Positions 26,821 to 34,703 of a stretch of 64,000 bases of DNA are shown piece after piece; position 1 is the first letter of the stretch, and every line of letters starts with the position of its first letter. Under the pieces are notes generated by a model that saw only the letters and a list, made by a program, of their open reading frames with translations, searched no databases and was not told the origin of the DNA. The stretch spans positions 1 to 64,000 of the forward strand of contig CALIHR010000016.1 of assembly GCA_938020505.1 (NCBI GenBank). The letters are read 5' to 3'. Made by a program: the position numbers and the translations under genes. The DNA comes from an uncultured Actinobaculum sp. Lineage in GTDB: Bacteria; Actinomycetota; Actinomycetes; Actinomycetales; Actinomycetaceae.

Positions 26821-27032
26821 GGCTCCATGGTAATGAAATGCTTGGGACTTTCCGCCGTGCATCCTCCCTCGGGCGCGTGCCTTTACTCAGGCGGGAGAAC
26901 TTCTCGGGTCGAGCTTCTTCGCGCCGACCCGAGCTTCCTAGCGGCGTGCCGCCGCCTGAGGAGAGGTGTGTTTTGGGGAATGAGGGGCGTGTTTTCGCGC
27001 AGCGGACGGAGCAAGCGGCTCCTCTGCCTATT

Positions 27033-27059
27033 TTGTGATCGGCGAACACCCACTAGGAT
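27033..27059 (+). promoter_or_regulatory. Promoter of ogt
   Basis: TTGTGA (27033-27038), a 15-base spacer, then TAGGAT (27054-27059), 26 bases before the ATG at 27086, with a ggaagg ribosome site between. The remaining spacer from 26821 shows no gene and no strong hairpin. Confidence 0.4.
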
Positions 27060-27085
27060 GGTGAAAACCGAATCGGAAGGCCGCT

Positions 27086-27595
27086 ATGCCCGCTTTGCAT
27101 TACTGCGTTCACAAGACGCCAATCGGCGAACTGCTCGTCGCCGAATCCGACGGCGCGTTGGTTCGAGTGGCTTTTGCCCGGGAGGACTTCGACGTCGTCC
27201 TCGGCGGCCTCTCCAACGCCGGCGCGATCGAAGCGGGAGTGGCAAGCGTCATTCTCCACGTTGCCACGCATCAGCTGGACGAATACTTCCGAGGCGAACG
27301 CGCGTCTTTCGACGTGCCGCTGGGAGCCGACCCCGGGACTCCGCTCAAAAGGGCCGTGCGCGAAACGCTTCTCTCATCCGAGCCTGGCGAGGTCATGACG
27401 TACAAGGAACTGGCGGAGGCGAGCGGCTTCCCCTCGGCGATACGGGCCGCGGCCAGCGCCTGCGCCTCCAATCCCCTGCCTATCGTGGTTCCGTGCCACA
27501 GGGTCGTTCGGTCGGACGGCTCGCCGGGCCAGTACTTGGGCGGGGCGGACGTCAAGCGCTTCCTCCTTGACCTCGAAGCCCAAGAGCCAGCGTGA
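27086..27595 (+). CDS. ogt: Methylated-DNA--protein-cysteine methyltransferase
   Basis: A 169-residue suicide repair protein that removes methyl groups from O6-methylguanine. The active-site motif PIVVPCHRVVRSDG with the acceptor Cys is near residue 137, preceded by the DNA-binding helix-turn-helix (MTYKELAEASGFPSAIRAAASA) and followed by the YLGG turn. Two domains of usual length are present. It stands alone, after a short promoter, and is followed by 166 bp of imperfectly repeated sequence without a gene. Confidence 0.93.
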   Translation: MPALHYCVHKTPIGELLVAESDGALVRVAFAREDFDVVLGGLSNAGAIEAGVASVILHVATHQLDEYFRGERASFDVPLGADPGTPLKRAVRETLLSSEPGEVMTYKELAEASGFPSAIRAAASACASNPLPIVVPCHRVVRSDGSPGQYLGGADVKRFLLDLEAQEPA

Positions 27596-27761
27596 ATTCA
27601 AGCCCCCGCGTGAAGGCTCAAGCTGGAACATTGACGCCCTGACGATCGATCTGCGCAGCCCGCGCGAATTCAGGCCCCGTGACAGCTCACGCCCCTGATT
27701 GAAAGCTGCGGGACGCGGCTCCGATTGGACGGAAGCAGGCTCGGATTGCGGCTGACTGCGG

Positions 27762-28115
27762 CTAGTCGTCGGATGGCATTTTCCTCGGCGGCGTCGGCAT
27801 TTTCGCGGGAAGGGCGTTCGCAGTCCTTTCGTCCGTCCAGTACGCCGGGTCGAAATCCGGCGCCCTATGGGTGACGGCTCCGTTGCGCACATTGTCCCCG
27901 TCGGAGTTGGCTCTTGCGCCGTCGACCTTTCTCAAGGCGTCTTCCGCGCCGTCGGCCCCTTCGAAGCCATAGGGCTCCCCAAGGTGTTCCGGGTCTTCGG
28001 TTTGAGGGAATCCCGTCTCGCCGAAACGATCGTCGATGCGCCTTTCGACTCGGGAGATCACCGCGTATGCCGCGCCGATCAGCAGAAACGAGGCGGCAAT
28101 CGTTCTCTTTTTCAT
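27762..28115 (-). CDS. Small membrane-anchored protein, unknown
   Basis: A 117-residue protein with an N-terminal hydrophobic helix (MKKRTIAASFLLIGAAYAVISRV) followed by a soluble acidic tail containing DRFGETGFPQTEDPEHLGEPYGF and ending in a Pro-rich segment. The helix is a likely uncleaved signal anchor or signal peptide. I recognise no family. Start set at the ATG before MKKRT; a longer frame upstream has only arginine-rich shadow sequence. It sits just downstream (on the minus strand) of the decayed antiporter region. Confidence 0.5.
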   Translation of the reverse strand: MKKRTIAASFLLIGAAYAVISRVERRIDDRFGETGFPQTEDPEHLGEPYGFEGADGAEDALRKVDGARANSDGDNVRNGAVTHRAPDFDPAYWTDERTANALPAKMPTPPRKMPSDD

Positions 28116-28291
28116 CCTTCGATCCAATCGTCGGGGAAAGTGGTGAACAGGGCCGTCCAGGTTCAGCCCTCTGCGGCTCACCCTACGTGGTATGCGCCGG
28201 CGCGTCCATCGTCCGGCATAGGCATGCTCCTTTCACAGGCACGCTTCTTTTCGGGCGGCGAACAAGGCCGACGGCGCATGGCGGCCGTCGA

Positions 28292-28600
28292 TCAGTCGAG
28301 CTCGACCGGCCCGATGATGCGAACCTCTTCAGTGTCGAGCCGCTCTTGGACCGCGTGGAGCACGTTCATGTCGATCTTGCCTTCGTTGCGCAGCCGCGTG
28401 CGAACCTCCCGCTGCGAGGCGTTCCGCGTTTCCCAGAAAAGCATGACCGGCAGGAAGATCTCCAGGATCACGTGCGGCGGCAGGCCGAGCTCTCGAACGT
28501 CGCTGAGCCGATGCGCCGGCACGAGCGCCGGCGCCAAGCCCAGGAATATAAGCAAAACGGCGTCGCCTGGTCTCGATGTGCCGCCGTCGGCAAGCGCGTT
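28292..28600 (-). pseudogene. Internally deleted Na+/H+ (CPA1-type) antiporter remnant
   Basis: About 90 residues read as the first two antiporter helices (AVLLIFLGLAPALVP ... LPPHVILEIFLPVMLFWETR, then NASQREVR) running directly into what looks like the C-terminal tail of the same family (LRNEGKIDMNVLHAVQERLD, then TEEVRI) and a stop. A full antiporter has about 500 residues, so some 400 codons between REVR and LRNEGK are missing. No start codon with a ribosome site is left; the upstream edge (28600) is approximate. The family call rests on memory of the N- and C-terminal patterns and is moderately sure. Confidence 0.5.
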
Positions 28601-28641
28601 GAATCGACATGCCGACGCGACGCCGGTCTATATTGTCCTCC

Positions 28642-28779
28642 CTATTTGTGCCTTTCGATGAATTCAACGACTGCCGCATCGATTTCTCTGCTGTGCCCGG
28701 TCATGAGATGGCCTCCCGTTTCGAAGACCTTCGTCTCGAGATTCGGGTAGCGGTGGAGCGATCCTTCCACTTGGCCTGG
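28642..28779 (-). pseudogene. C-terminal scrap of an alpha/beta hydrolase
   Basis: The last 45 residues of a hydrolase-like frame survive: YPNLETKVFETGGHLMTGHS, then REIDAAVVEFIERHK and stop. The GGHLMTGH segment with the catalytic-type His and the AAVVEFIERHK end are typical of the alpha/beta hydrolase C-terminus. Upstream the frame continues only as noncoding-looking sequence, because from about 28780 the DNA codes for the IetS-like protein in another frame. So the nucleophile and core are gone and the fragment cannot be active. Boundary at 28779 is estimated. Confidence 0.55.
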
Positions 28780-29377
28780 TGCCGTCAAGCCACAACTCCC
28801 ACCAGCACAAGCCAGATTGAGGAGGATCGTTTTCGGATGTCCAGAGGTCTTCAAGGACAGCTTTCCGAATGCGAGAAATGTTTGCGACAAGTGCCCGGTT
28901 CCTCGGATACCCCGCTTTCGTATTCTTCTCGTCATTCAAGTAGTCCTCAAAGAGTCTCAAGAATTCCTGTCGGTAGGAGTCTGATACCCAAACAGTCGCT
29001 GTCTCCAGTGTCCCTTCGTGAGTTTCCCGGACGGAGAGCAGAAGCCATTTTGGTTTACGGATATCCTCCTTTCGCCCCTTTCGTTTACGCGTATACGAGT
29101 TAAGAGAGTCAACCCTGAGCGGATACGTGGCTCCTTCGCCCTCGAGGACAATAATCGTGCCTGTTGCCCGCAATTCTTCGGCATTTGCCATAGCACTGTC
29201 GCGTTCTTGTTTGAGACTCCTAAAGGCATACTCGGCAGAGCACTTGAGACTATTTCCGTGCGCATAGCGGTCCTTTACCTCACGAACGTTATCGCCACCT
29301 GCTCTACCCTTGAAGTCCGCCGTTAGTGCATATCCGTCGATGTAGAGATGGTCGAGACGGCGTGAAACCTCAGCCAA
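28664..29377 (-). pseudogene. Truncated IetS-like subtilase: N-terminal domain only
   Basis: The frame gives 237 residues of which about 1-198 match the N-terminal domain that precedes the peptidase domain in IetS-type S8 proteases: a HLYI start, then ETATVWVSDSYRQEFLRLFE, the KAGYPRNRALVANISRIRKA stretch, AVLEDLWTS and CWWELWL. Full proteins of this type have roughly 700-900 residues; here the Asp-His-Ser subtilisin domain is wholly missing and the reading continues out of frame over a hydrolase scrap. The TTG start overlaps the ietA stop by 8 bases, the normal ietAS coupling. GC is clearly lower than in flanking genes. Confidence 0.65.
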
Positions 29378-30338
29378 GGCTCGCCACCCTTCGCGCGATC
29401 AAGGCAGCGACGAGGTCTTCTCGACGGACTCGCCTTTCACCCCTCATGAGAACTACCTTGGCTGCCGTCTCGGCCGCCTTGACCAGCTCCGCGTGGCTCA
29501 ATCCCGCCGTGTATTCTCCCAGCTTGGCCATGCTGATCCCGGCAGCAAGAGTTCCAAGGCGTGCCTTCATCACAGCGGCTGCCTGACGTGCGTCGGGAAG
29601 CGCGTAGTCGAGAACCATGTCGAAGCGACGGAACAGCGCCTTGTCCAAGATCGTGCGGTGGTTTGTCGCAACGAGCACCAGTGACTCGGTGCTCGCCTTT
29701 TCTAGAAACACAAGAAAAGAGTTCAGAATTCGGCGAGCCTCGCCGACGTCGTTTCCGCTGCGATCGCCTCCGAGCGCATCGAACTCGTCGAAGAGGTACA
29801 CCCCGCGCCGTTGCGCGACGGAATCAAAGACAAGGCGAAGCTTGCTGGAGGTCTCTCCCATAAACTTGCTCAGCAGGGTATCCAGCCTGACGGTAAACAT
29901 CGGAACTTCAAGTTCGGTCGCAAACACCGCCGCCGTCATTGTCTTGCCAGTTCCCGGAGGTCCTTCCAGAAGAAGCCGATGCGCGGGAGCAAACCCGTGG
30001 TCCAAAAGGTTCTTGCGTTGCCGCTGCTCCGCAAGAACCTGTTTTATCTGCGATGTGAGCTCGGCCGACGCAACCAAGTGACGGAGACGTACATCCGGAT
30101 GCGTGGCCTCCACGAGTTCGGCCAGTTCGCCGCGGGGTTGGGCCAGCATCGTGACCGTGCCGAGAGGTTCCCGCTCGCGAGATACGTCAACTGCCTTCTT
30201 GATGTCGTTTGCGAGAATATGATGCCCGGCCTTGGCTTCGCGGGCGGCAACCTGGAGCGCGACAGAGTAGAAGCCCTCATCGTCGCCAGCTGCATGGCTG
30301 CGCACCATCGCGGCGACGTGTCGTGCTGTGCCAACCAT
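29370..30338 (-). CDS. AAA ATPase, IetA-like (anti-phage IetAS system)
   Basis: A 322-residue AAA+ ATPase of usual length for IetA. Walker A GPPGTGKT (about residue 130), Walker B VYLFDEFDALGG, sensor 1 ATNH, arginine finger ALFRRFD and a C-terminal helical lid are all intact, preceded by an N-terminal helical domain of about 100 residues. In IetAS defence systems this ATPase works with a subtilisin-like protease encoded directly behind it; here that partner is truncated. A good ribosome site (GAGGTGAATC) precedes the ATG. Without the protease the ATPase is probably a non-functional leftover, though the gene itself is undamaged. Confidence 0.75.
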   Translation of the reverse strand: MVGTARHVAAMVRSHAAGDDEGFYSVALQVAAREAKAGHHILANDIKKAVDVSREREPLGTVTMLAQPRGELAELVEATHPDVRLRHLVASAELTSQIKQVLAEQRQRKNLLDHGFAPAHRLLLEGPPGTGKTMTAAVFATELEVPMFTVRLDTLLSKFMGETSSKLRLVFDSVAQRRGVYLFDEFDALGGDRSGNDVGEARRILNSFLVFLEKASTESLVLVATNHRTILDKALFRRFDMVLDYALPDARQAAAVMKARLGTLAAGISMAKLGEYTAGLSHAELVKAAETAAKVVLMRGERRVRREDLVAALIARRVASLG

Positions 30339-30582
30339 GATTCACCTCATCTCGCGTAACCGCAGGTCACTAGTTGCTTTCGTTTTAACGGCCAAAGCCT
30401 GACGCCCAGAATCGCACGTTCGCGCGGCCTGCCAAGGTCGACGAGAACCGATCAAGATGGACTCCGATGGGCAACATTCTGTCCTGACCAACGAAAAACG
30501 CAGAGAGTTAAACGGAATAAATGCCGTTGTCCGCTTTCAAAAACGGCGGCACACCTGCAGAGATTTAAGGCGGCGGAACTGC

Positions 30583-30608
30583 ACTAGTTTTATATGAGAG
30601 AAACTAGT
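30583..30608. repeat. 8-bp inverted repeat beside tRNA-Ala
   Basis: ACTAGTTT (30583-30590) and AAACTAGT (30601-30608) are exact inverted copies around a 10-base AT-rich loop, and abut the tRNA 3' end. It can fold as a short hairpin just after the tRNA, acting as terminator or processing site, or it may mark an old integration edge. A second cactagtt occurs near 30368. The spacer 30339-30607 holds no gene. Confidence 0.6.
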
Positions 30609-30680
30609 GGAGCTAAGGGGATTCGAACCCCTGACCTCTTCCATGCCATGGAAGCGCGCTACCAACTGCGCCATAGCCCC
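30608..30680 (-). tRNA. tRNA-Ala(GGC)
   Basis: 73 bases fold as a full cloverleaf on the minus strand: acceptor stem GGGGCTA/TAGCTCC (one G-T pair), D arm GCGCAGTTGGTAGCGC, anticodon stem CTTCC/GGAAG with loop ATGGCAT, giving anticodon GGC (alanine, GCC codons), and T arm with GGTTCGAATCC. The 3' CCA is not encoded. It stands alone between the IetA region and the phosphatase gene and is a plausible integration site for the accessory segment. Confidence 0.93.
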
Positions 30681-30741
30681 AAGCGGACTCCTCAATATTA
30701 CGGACTCCCCCGATGCTTGGCAAATCACGGTTAGGAGACGC

Positions 30742-30822
30742 CGCTCACGAACGGGCCGCACTCGCTCACGAACGGACCTCGCCCGCATGCAGACAGGCCT
30801 CATCGCTCACGGACAGGCCTCA
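30742..30822. repeat. Tandem 20-21-bp units after the phosphatase gene
   Basis: cgctcacgaacgg occurs at 30742-30754 and 30763-30775 (21-bp step); gacaggcctca occurs at 30792-30802 and 30812-30822 (20-bp step), the second copy covering the phosphatase stop codon. No gene lies in 30681-30819. Confidence 0.75.
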
Positions 30823-31461
30823 CTGCGTGGGCGTGCGAACCTCGTCGGATTTGCCCACGCCCACGTTGTAAGCGGCGATGCGCCAGGCCGGCGGGCCCGC
30901 CCGCAAGGGCTCCAGGATCGCCCAGTTGCAATTGGACATCACTTTCAAGCCCATCCATTCGCCGGGCGCCTCGCCCAAAAGCGAGATCGTTGCGAGTTTG
31001 ATGGCTGCGCCGTGGGAAGCCACCACGAGGGTCCCGTCCGTCTTGGCCGCCCAGTCTTCGATCGCCCGGCTCGCCCGACGGCCGACGTCGGCCTGCCGTT
31101 CGGCGCCCACTCCCTCAGGTTCCTTGGCCTGCCGCCAGGCGCGGTACTGCTCGGGGTACCTCTCTTCGATCTCCTCCCCCGTCAGCCCCTCGAAAAGTCC
31201 GAAGGAACGTTCCTTGAGACGGTCGTCCGCCTCGACGTCGACGCCGACGACGGCCGAAAGCGCTTCGGCGGTCTGCCGCGCCCGGGCGAGCGGCGAGGAG
31301 ACGATAAGCGAGGGTTCAAGCGGCGCGAGGGCCGCCGCCGCCTCGCGCGCCTGCCGCAAGCCCGCGTCGTTGAGGGGAAAGTCCCTGGCTCCTTGGATCC
31401 TCCCCGTGAGATTCATGTCGGTCTGGCCGTGGCGCCACAGGACCACCCGCGAAGCGCTCAT
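30820..31461 (-). CDS. Histidine phosphatase (phosphoglycerate-mutase-like) family protein
   Basis: A 213-residue cytoplasmic phosphatase of the RHG superfamily. The catalytic LWRHGQTDMN motif is at residues about 8-17, a second Arg at ARQTAEA, the acid at KERSFGLFEG, and the second His in VVASHGAAIK. Such proteins next to rsfS are often annotated as phosphoglycerate mutases but usually act as broad phosphatases; substrate is unknown. Its ATG overlaps the rsfS stop (ATGA), so it belongs to the nadD-rsfS operon. Confidence 0.88.
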   Translation of the reverse strand: MSASRVVLWRHGQTDMNLTGRIQGARDFPLNDAGLRQAREAAAALAPLEPSLIVSSPLARARQTAEALSAVVGVDVEADDRLKERSFGLFEGLTGEEIEERYPEQYRAWRQAKEPEGVGAERQADVGRRASRAIEDWAAKTDGTLVVASHGAAIKLATISLLGEAPGEWMGLKVMSNCNWAILEPLRAGPPAWRIAAYNVGVGKSDEVRTPTQ

Positions 31462-31829
31462 GCCCGGGGCGCTTCGACCGAAAGGCCGATGCTCGGACAG
31501 TCGGCCCAGAGGCGCTCCAGCGCGTAGAACTCGCGATCTTCATCTTGTTGGACGTGAACCACGAGGTCGCCGTAGTCGACGAGCACCCAGTGGCCCTCGT
31601 CGAACCCTTCGCGTCGCTTTCGACGGACTCCGGCTTTGAGCAACGCTTCGTCGATCGCATCGACGAGAGACCTCACCTGCCGGTCGCTCGATCCGGAGAC
31701 GACGAGGAACACTTCCGTGAGCACAAGCCGCTCGGAGACGTCAATCGCTGCAATGGTCGTCGGTTTGAGCTCGGCCGCGGCCCGGGCGGCTGTTCTCGCC
31801 CACTCCAATGACTCTTCGGACGCCGCCAC
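31458..31829 (-). CDS. rsfS: Ribosomal silencing factor
   Basis: A 123-residue protein that binds ribosomal protein L14 and blocks subunit joining when nutrients are scarce. Family features: ERLVLTEVFLVVSGSSDRQV (about residues 35-54), RREGFDEGHWVLVDYGDLVVHV and the C-terminal FYALERLWAD. The start is taken as GTG at 31829 (VAASEESLEW), just past the stop of the upstream gene; a TTG at 31856 would add nine residues inside that gene. Downstream it overlaps the phosphatase gene. Confidence 0.92.
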   Translation of the reverse strand: MAASEESLEWARTAARAAAELKPTTIAAIDVSERLVLTEVFLVVSGSSDRQVRSLVDAIDEALLKAGVRRKRREGFDEGHWVLVDYGDLVVHVQQDEDREFYALERLWADCPSIGLSVEAPRA

Positions 31830-31830
31830 A

Positions 31831-33192
31831 TCACACCCCGAAACAGGGCGGGGCAACTGTCGCCGCGGCCTCTAGCGCGGGCTGCGCGTCACCGCCGGAG
31901 GCGACGAAGTTGCGGACGATGAGGCCGACGGCGAGGCCGACCAGCAGGCCAATGAGAATCGCCACGATCGTCATGAGCCATCCGCGGGGCTTCTCATCCT
32001 CCTCGGCGATGTCTCCCAGCTGCTCCTCGTACTCGCTCTCGGCCGCCGCCGGACCGGCTTCGGGATCGATGGACCTCACCTCGCCGGCGGGGCTGGGGAC
32101 GGGCGCGAAATCGGAATACTTCTCCTCGCCGCCAGGCTCGCTTTCGCGCCGCAGCCTCTCCAGCAAAGGCGCCTTGAGCGAGGCCCGCGGATCGTACTGC
32201 TCCTCGGCCGCGGGGCGGGGCGGGGCGGACTCACCCTCGTTCGCCTCCGGGAAACGGCTGGTCTGGCGGTCCTTGGTGTCGGGGCCTTCGGTTGCGCCGA
32301 CCCCGCCGCCGTCGAAACGGGAAAAGACGGAACTGCGCCCGGCGGCGTCGAACGCCTCCGACCCGTCCTCACGAGAGGCCGTCGGATTGGCGAAAGCTTG
32401 AGTCGTCGCATTCGCCGTCGGAGCGCTGGGCGCCGGCTGGGCCGCGCTCGGGATCGACTGAGTCGGACTACTCGGCGGCGTCGGCTGAATCGTTCCCGTC
32501 GTCGATTGGTGCGAGCTCGGCTGGTTCCGGAACGGCGTGCCTGCCTGGGAGCGGCTGTCCGCCGACCTGTCCAGCCCCTTAGGCGCTTCCTGCGGCGCTT
32601 CGGGGGCGACGCTGGCAAAAGACCCGGTCCTCTCGGGCAAAGCGGCCGAATCCGCGCCCGGCTTCTGAGCCCCTGGGACGGGCAAGCCGCCGGGCCCGCC
32701 TGACGCGCCTTTGCCGCTCTTGTCGTCGGGCCCTGCCGGCCAGCGGCCCTCGACGAGCCCGACCTCCGCCGCGGCCACCGTCGCGACGGGGGTGATGTTG
32801 CCCGTCGTGGAAAATCCCTCCGCGGGGGCCGCATGCCCGCCGTGATGCGTCGAAGTCCTGCTTGAATCCACATGCGACGCCCTCGACGCCGGCTCGTGTG
32901 CGCTGCCGGCCCTCTCGGGAATCGCCGACGGGAAACGTCCGTGCGCGCCGACGCCCTCCGTCGAACCGCCCGTGGAAGCGGTCTTTCCATGTCCGTCGGA
33001 AGCCGAGCTTCCGGAATCTTCTCGCGTCAGCCCCGCCTCGCGTTCACGCATCTCCTTGCGCGTCAGGCGCTTGAGACGTATCTCCGCGGTGGGGGTGAGA
33101 TCGTCAAGTGGGGACGCGCCGTCTAGGATCGGCGCAAGAAGGCCCTTTGCCCTCATTTCGCGCCGTGACATCCTCGGCTGTTCGTCACTCAT
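31831..33192 (-). CDS. Disordered protein with C-terminal membrane helix, unknown
   Basis: A 453-residue protein lying between nadD and rsfS, where actinobacteria commonly carry a poorly conserved membrane gene. It begins MSDEQPRMSRREMRAKG, has a basic helical start, then about 330 residues rich in Ser, Pro, Ala, Gly and Glu that look disordered, and ends with one hydrophobic helix (WLMTIVAILIGLLVGLAVGLIV) and a short outside tail. No enzyme motif is visible. It may be a membrane-tethered scaffold, but its function is unknown. Confidence 0.75.
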   Translation of the reverse strand: MSDEQPRMSRREMRAKGLLAPILDGASPLDDLTPTAEIRLKRLTRKEMREREAGLTREDSGSSASDGHGKTASTGGSTEGVGAHGRFPSAIPERAGSAHEPASRASHVDSSRTSTHHGGHAAPAEGFSTTGNITPVATVAAAEVGLVEGRWPAGPDDKSGKGASGGPGGLPVPGAQKPGADSAALPERTGSFASVAPEAPQEAPKGLDRSADSRSQAGTPFRNQPSSHQSTTGTIQPTPPSSPTQSIPSAAQPAPSAPTANATTQAFANPTASREDGSEAFDAAGRSSVFSRFDGGGVGATEGPDTKDRQTSRFPEANEGESAPPRPAAEEQYDPRASLKAPLLERLRRESEPGGEEKYSDFAPVPSPAGEVRSIDPEAGPAAAESEYEEQLGDIAEEDEKPRGWLMTIVAILIGLLVGLAVGLIVRNFVASGGDAQPALEAAATVAPPCFGV

Positions 33193-33341
33193 ACATATTC
33201 CTTCCCGCTGCCCTGGGCGGCGTTTATCCCGACGCCAACGCCTCAGAGACGTCGTTCAAGGGTTTCAGTTTATCCGACTGACGCGGATATTCCGACTTTA
33301 CATCGGCGTTTCGCCCAAACCTTTGCCAGGTTTCCCACACG

Positions 33342-34043
33342 TCAGCCTGCCTTGTAGAGCCGATACTTGGCAATGTACTGAACCACGCCGTCGGGGACGA
33401 GATACCACGGCTGAACGCCAGAAGCCACGCGCGCGCGGCAATCCGTGGAAGAAATCGCCATGGCCGGCACCTCCATCAGCGTAATCCCCTCGGGAGGAAG
33501 ACCCGCCGTGTCCAACTGGTGTCCGGCCCGCGTCACGCCTACGAAATGAGCCATAGACCACAGCTCGTCCGAGTCTTTCCATTCAAGGATCTGCGGGAGC
33601 ACGTCGGCGCCCGTGATAAAGAAAAAATCCGCGTCGGGGTAAGCCTTTCGCAGATCGCGAAGGGTGTCGATCGTGTACGTCGTCCCGCCGCGCTCGATGT
33701 CGACGCGGGAAACCGAAAACCGCGGATTCGAAGCCGTCGCGATGACCGCCATCAAATAACGGTGCTCCGCCAACGTCACCTTTCGGTCGCGTTTGTACGG
33801 CTGCCTGCCGGTGGGCACGAAAACGACCTCGTCCAGGTTGAAGACGCTCAGCACCTCCGAAGCCGCAACCAGATGCCCGTGGTGAATGGGGTCGAACGTC
33901 CCGCCCATTATCCCGATGCGCCTTTTCTTTCCGGGGACGACGTCGATGGGGACCTGAACGTCGGTCTTAGGCACGGCCGCCTTCTTTCGCCTTCGACGCG
34001 AAAACCGCCTCCACGGCCCTTCGCGTCGCGCCTCCGTTTGCAT
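33342..34043 (-). CDS. nadD: Nicotinate-nucleotide adenylyltransferase
   Basis: A 233-residue enzyme that joins ATP to nicotinate mononucleotide in NAD synthesis. The nucleotidyl-transferase motif GIMGGTFDPIHHGHL begins near residue 45; VFVPTGRQPYKR and the C-terminal ISSTDCRARV loop fit the family. The first about 40 residues form a basic extension not needed for the fold, so the true start may be nearer the core; the ATG at 34043 (MQTEARREG) is chosen, with a GTG at VPKTDVQ as an alternative. The divergent trxA is 157 bp away. Confidence 0.92.
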   Translation of the reverse strand: MQTEARREGPWRRFSRRRRKKAAVPKTDVQVPIDVVPGKKRRIGIMGGTFDPIHHGHLVAASEVLSVFNLDEVVFVPTGRQPYKRDRKVTLAEHRYLMAVIATASNPRFSVSRVDIERGGTTYTIDTLRDLRKAYPDADFFFITGADVLPQILEWKDSDELWSMAHFVGVTRAGHQLDTAGLPPEGITLMEVPAMAISSTDCRARVASGVQPWYLVPDGVVQYIAKYRLYKAG

Positions 34044-34200
34044 ATGCCATGTACGAAAGCCTACGCCGCTCCGCTTCTTTTCTCTCTCCGTCGATTCCGC
34101 TGCTAGCGCATAGCTGCAAGGCGCCCGCGCACCGGGGAATAGGGTGGACGGAGGCAACGTTGACTCCTCCGTACAGGACCTAAACGAAAGGCAACAGGCA

Positions 34201-34560
34201 ATGGCAACTCAAGCCGTCACGATCGACAACTTCAACGACACGATCAAGGAGGGAATCGTCCTTCTCGACTTCTGGGCATCGTGGTGCGGCCCGTGCCGTC
34301 AGTTCGCACCCGTTTTCGAGGCGGCTTCGGAGGCCCATCCCGACGTCGTATTCGGCAAAGTCGACACCGAGGACCAGCAGGCGCTCGCCGGCGAATTCGG
34401 AATCACCTCGATTCCCACGGTCATGGCCTTCCGCGACGGCGTCCGCGTTTTCTCTCAGGCGGGAGCCCTTCCCAAGGCTTCCCTCGAGGACCTCATCAAG
34501 CAGGTCGAGGAGCTCGACATGGACGAGGTGCGCGCCAAGATCAACGAAATGAAGGGCTGA
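34201..34560 (+). CDS. trxA: Thioredoxin
   Basis: A 119-residue disulfide reductase. The active-site WCGPC lies at residues about 28-32, followed by the cis-proline loop SIPT and the thioredoxin fold (FDFWASWCGPC ... VDTEDQQALAGEFGI). Start at 34201 with the aaaggcaac ribosome site; the upstream in-frame ATG (34144) has none. The C-terminus is about ten residues longer than E. coli TrxA. A GC-rich hairpin lies right behind the stop. Confidence 0.93.
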   Translation: MATQAVTIDNFNDTIKEGIVLLDFWASWCGPCRQFAPVFEAASEAHPDVVFGKVDTEDQQALAGEFGITSIPTVMAFRDGVRVFSQAGALPKASLEDLIKQVEELDMDEVRAKINEMKG

Positions 34561-34580
34561 GCGGCCTTTGCGCATCCTTG

Positions 34581-34609
34581 GGGGCGGTCGGCGATGTGCC
34601 GGCCGCCCC
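34581..34609 (+). terminator. GC-rich hairpin after trxA
   Basis: ggggcggtcggc (34581-34592) pairs with gccggccgcccc (34598-34609) over 12 bp with one G-T pair and a 5-base loop. A run of T is nearly absent (tcgtt), so it is a terminator-like hairpin of the weak actinobacterial type, placed between trxA and the oppositely oriented luciferase-like gene. Confidence 0.55.
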
Positions 34610-34703
34610 TCGTTCAAGCCGATCACGCCAAACCGGCTCACACCGCAGAACCGGTTCACGGCCCCTCGAGACGGCGTCGCTTAGCTTCGAAGCGGCCCGC
34701 GTG

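Noticed and set aside
29018..29326. A 102-codon frame on the plus strand in the IetS remnant
   Set aside because: It is opposite the IetS-like frame, whose conserved segments identify the coding strand.
30608..30680. tRNA end looked at as an attachment site with a second copy
   Set aside because: I found no second copy of its 3' end between 27600 and 30600 and no integrase; integration is only a possibility.
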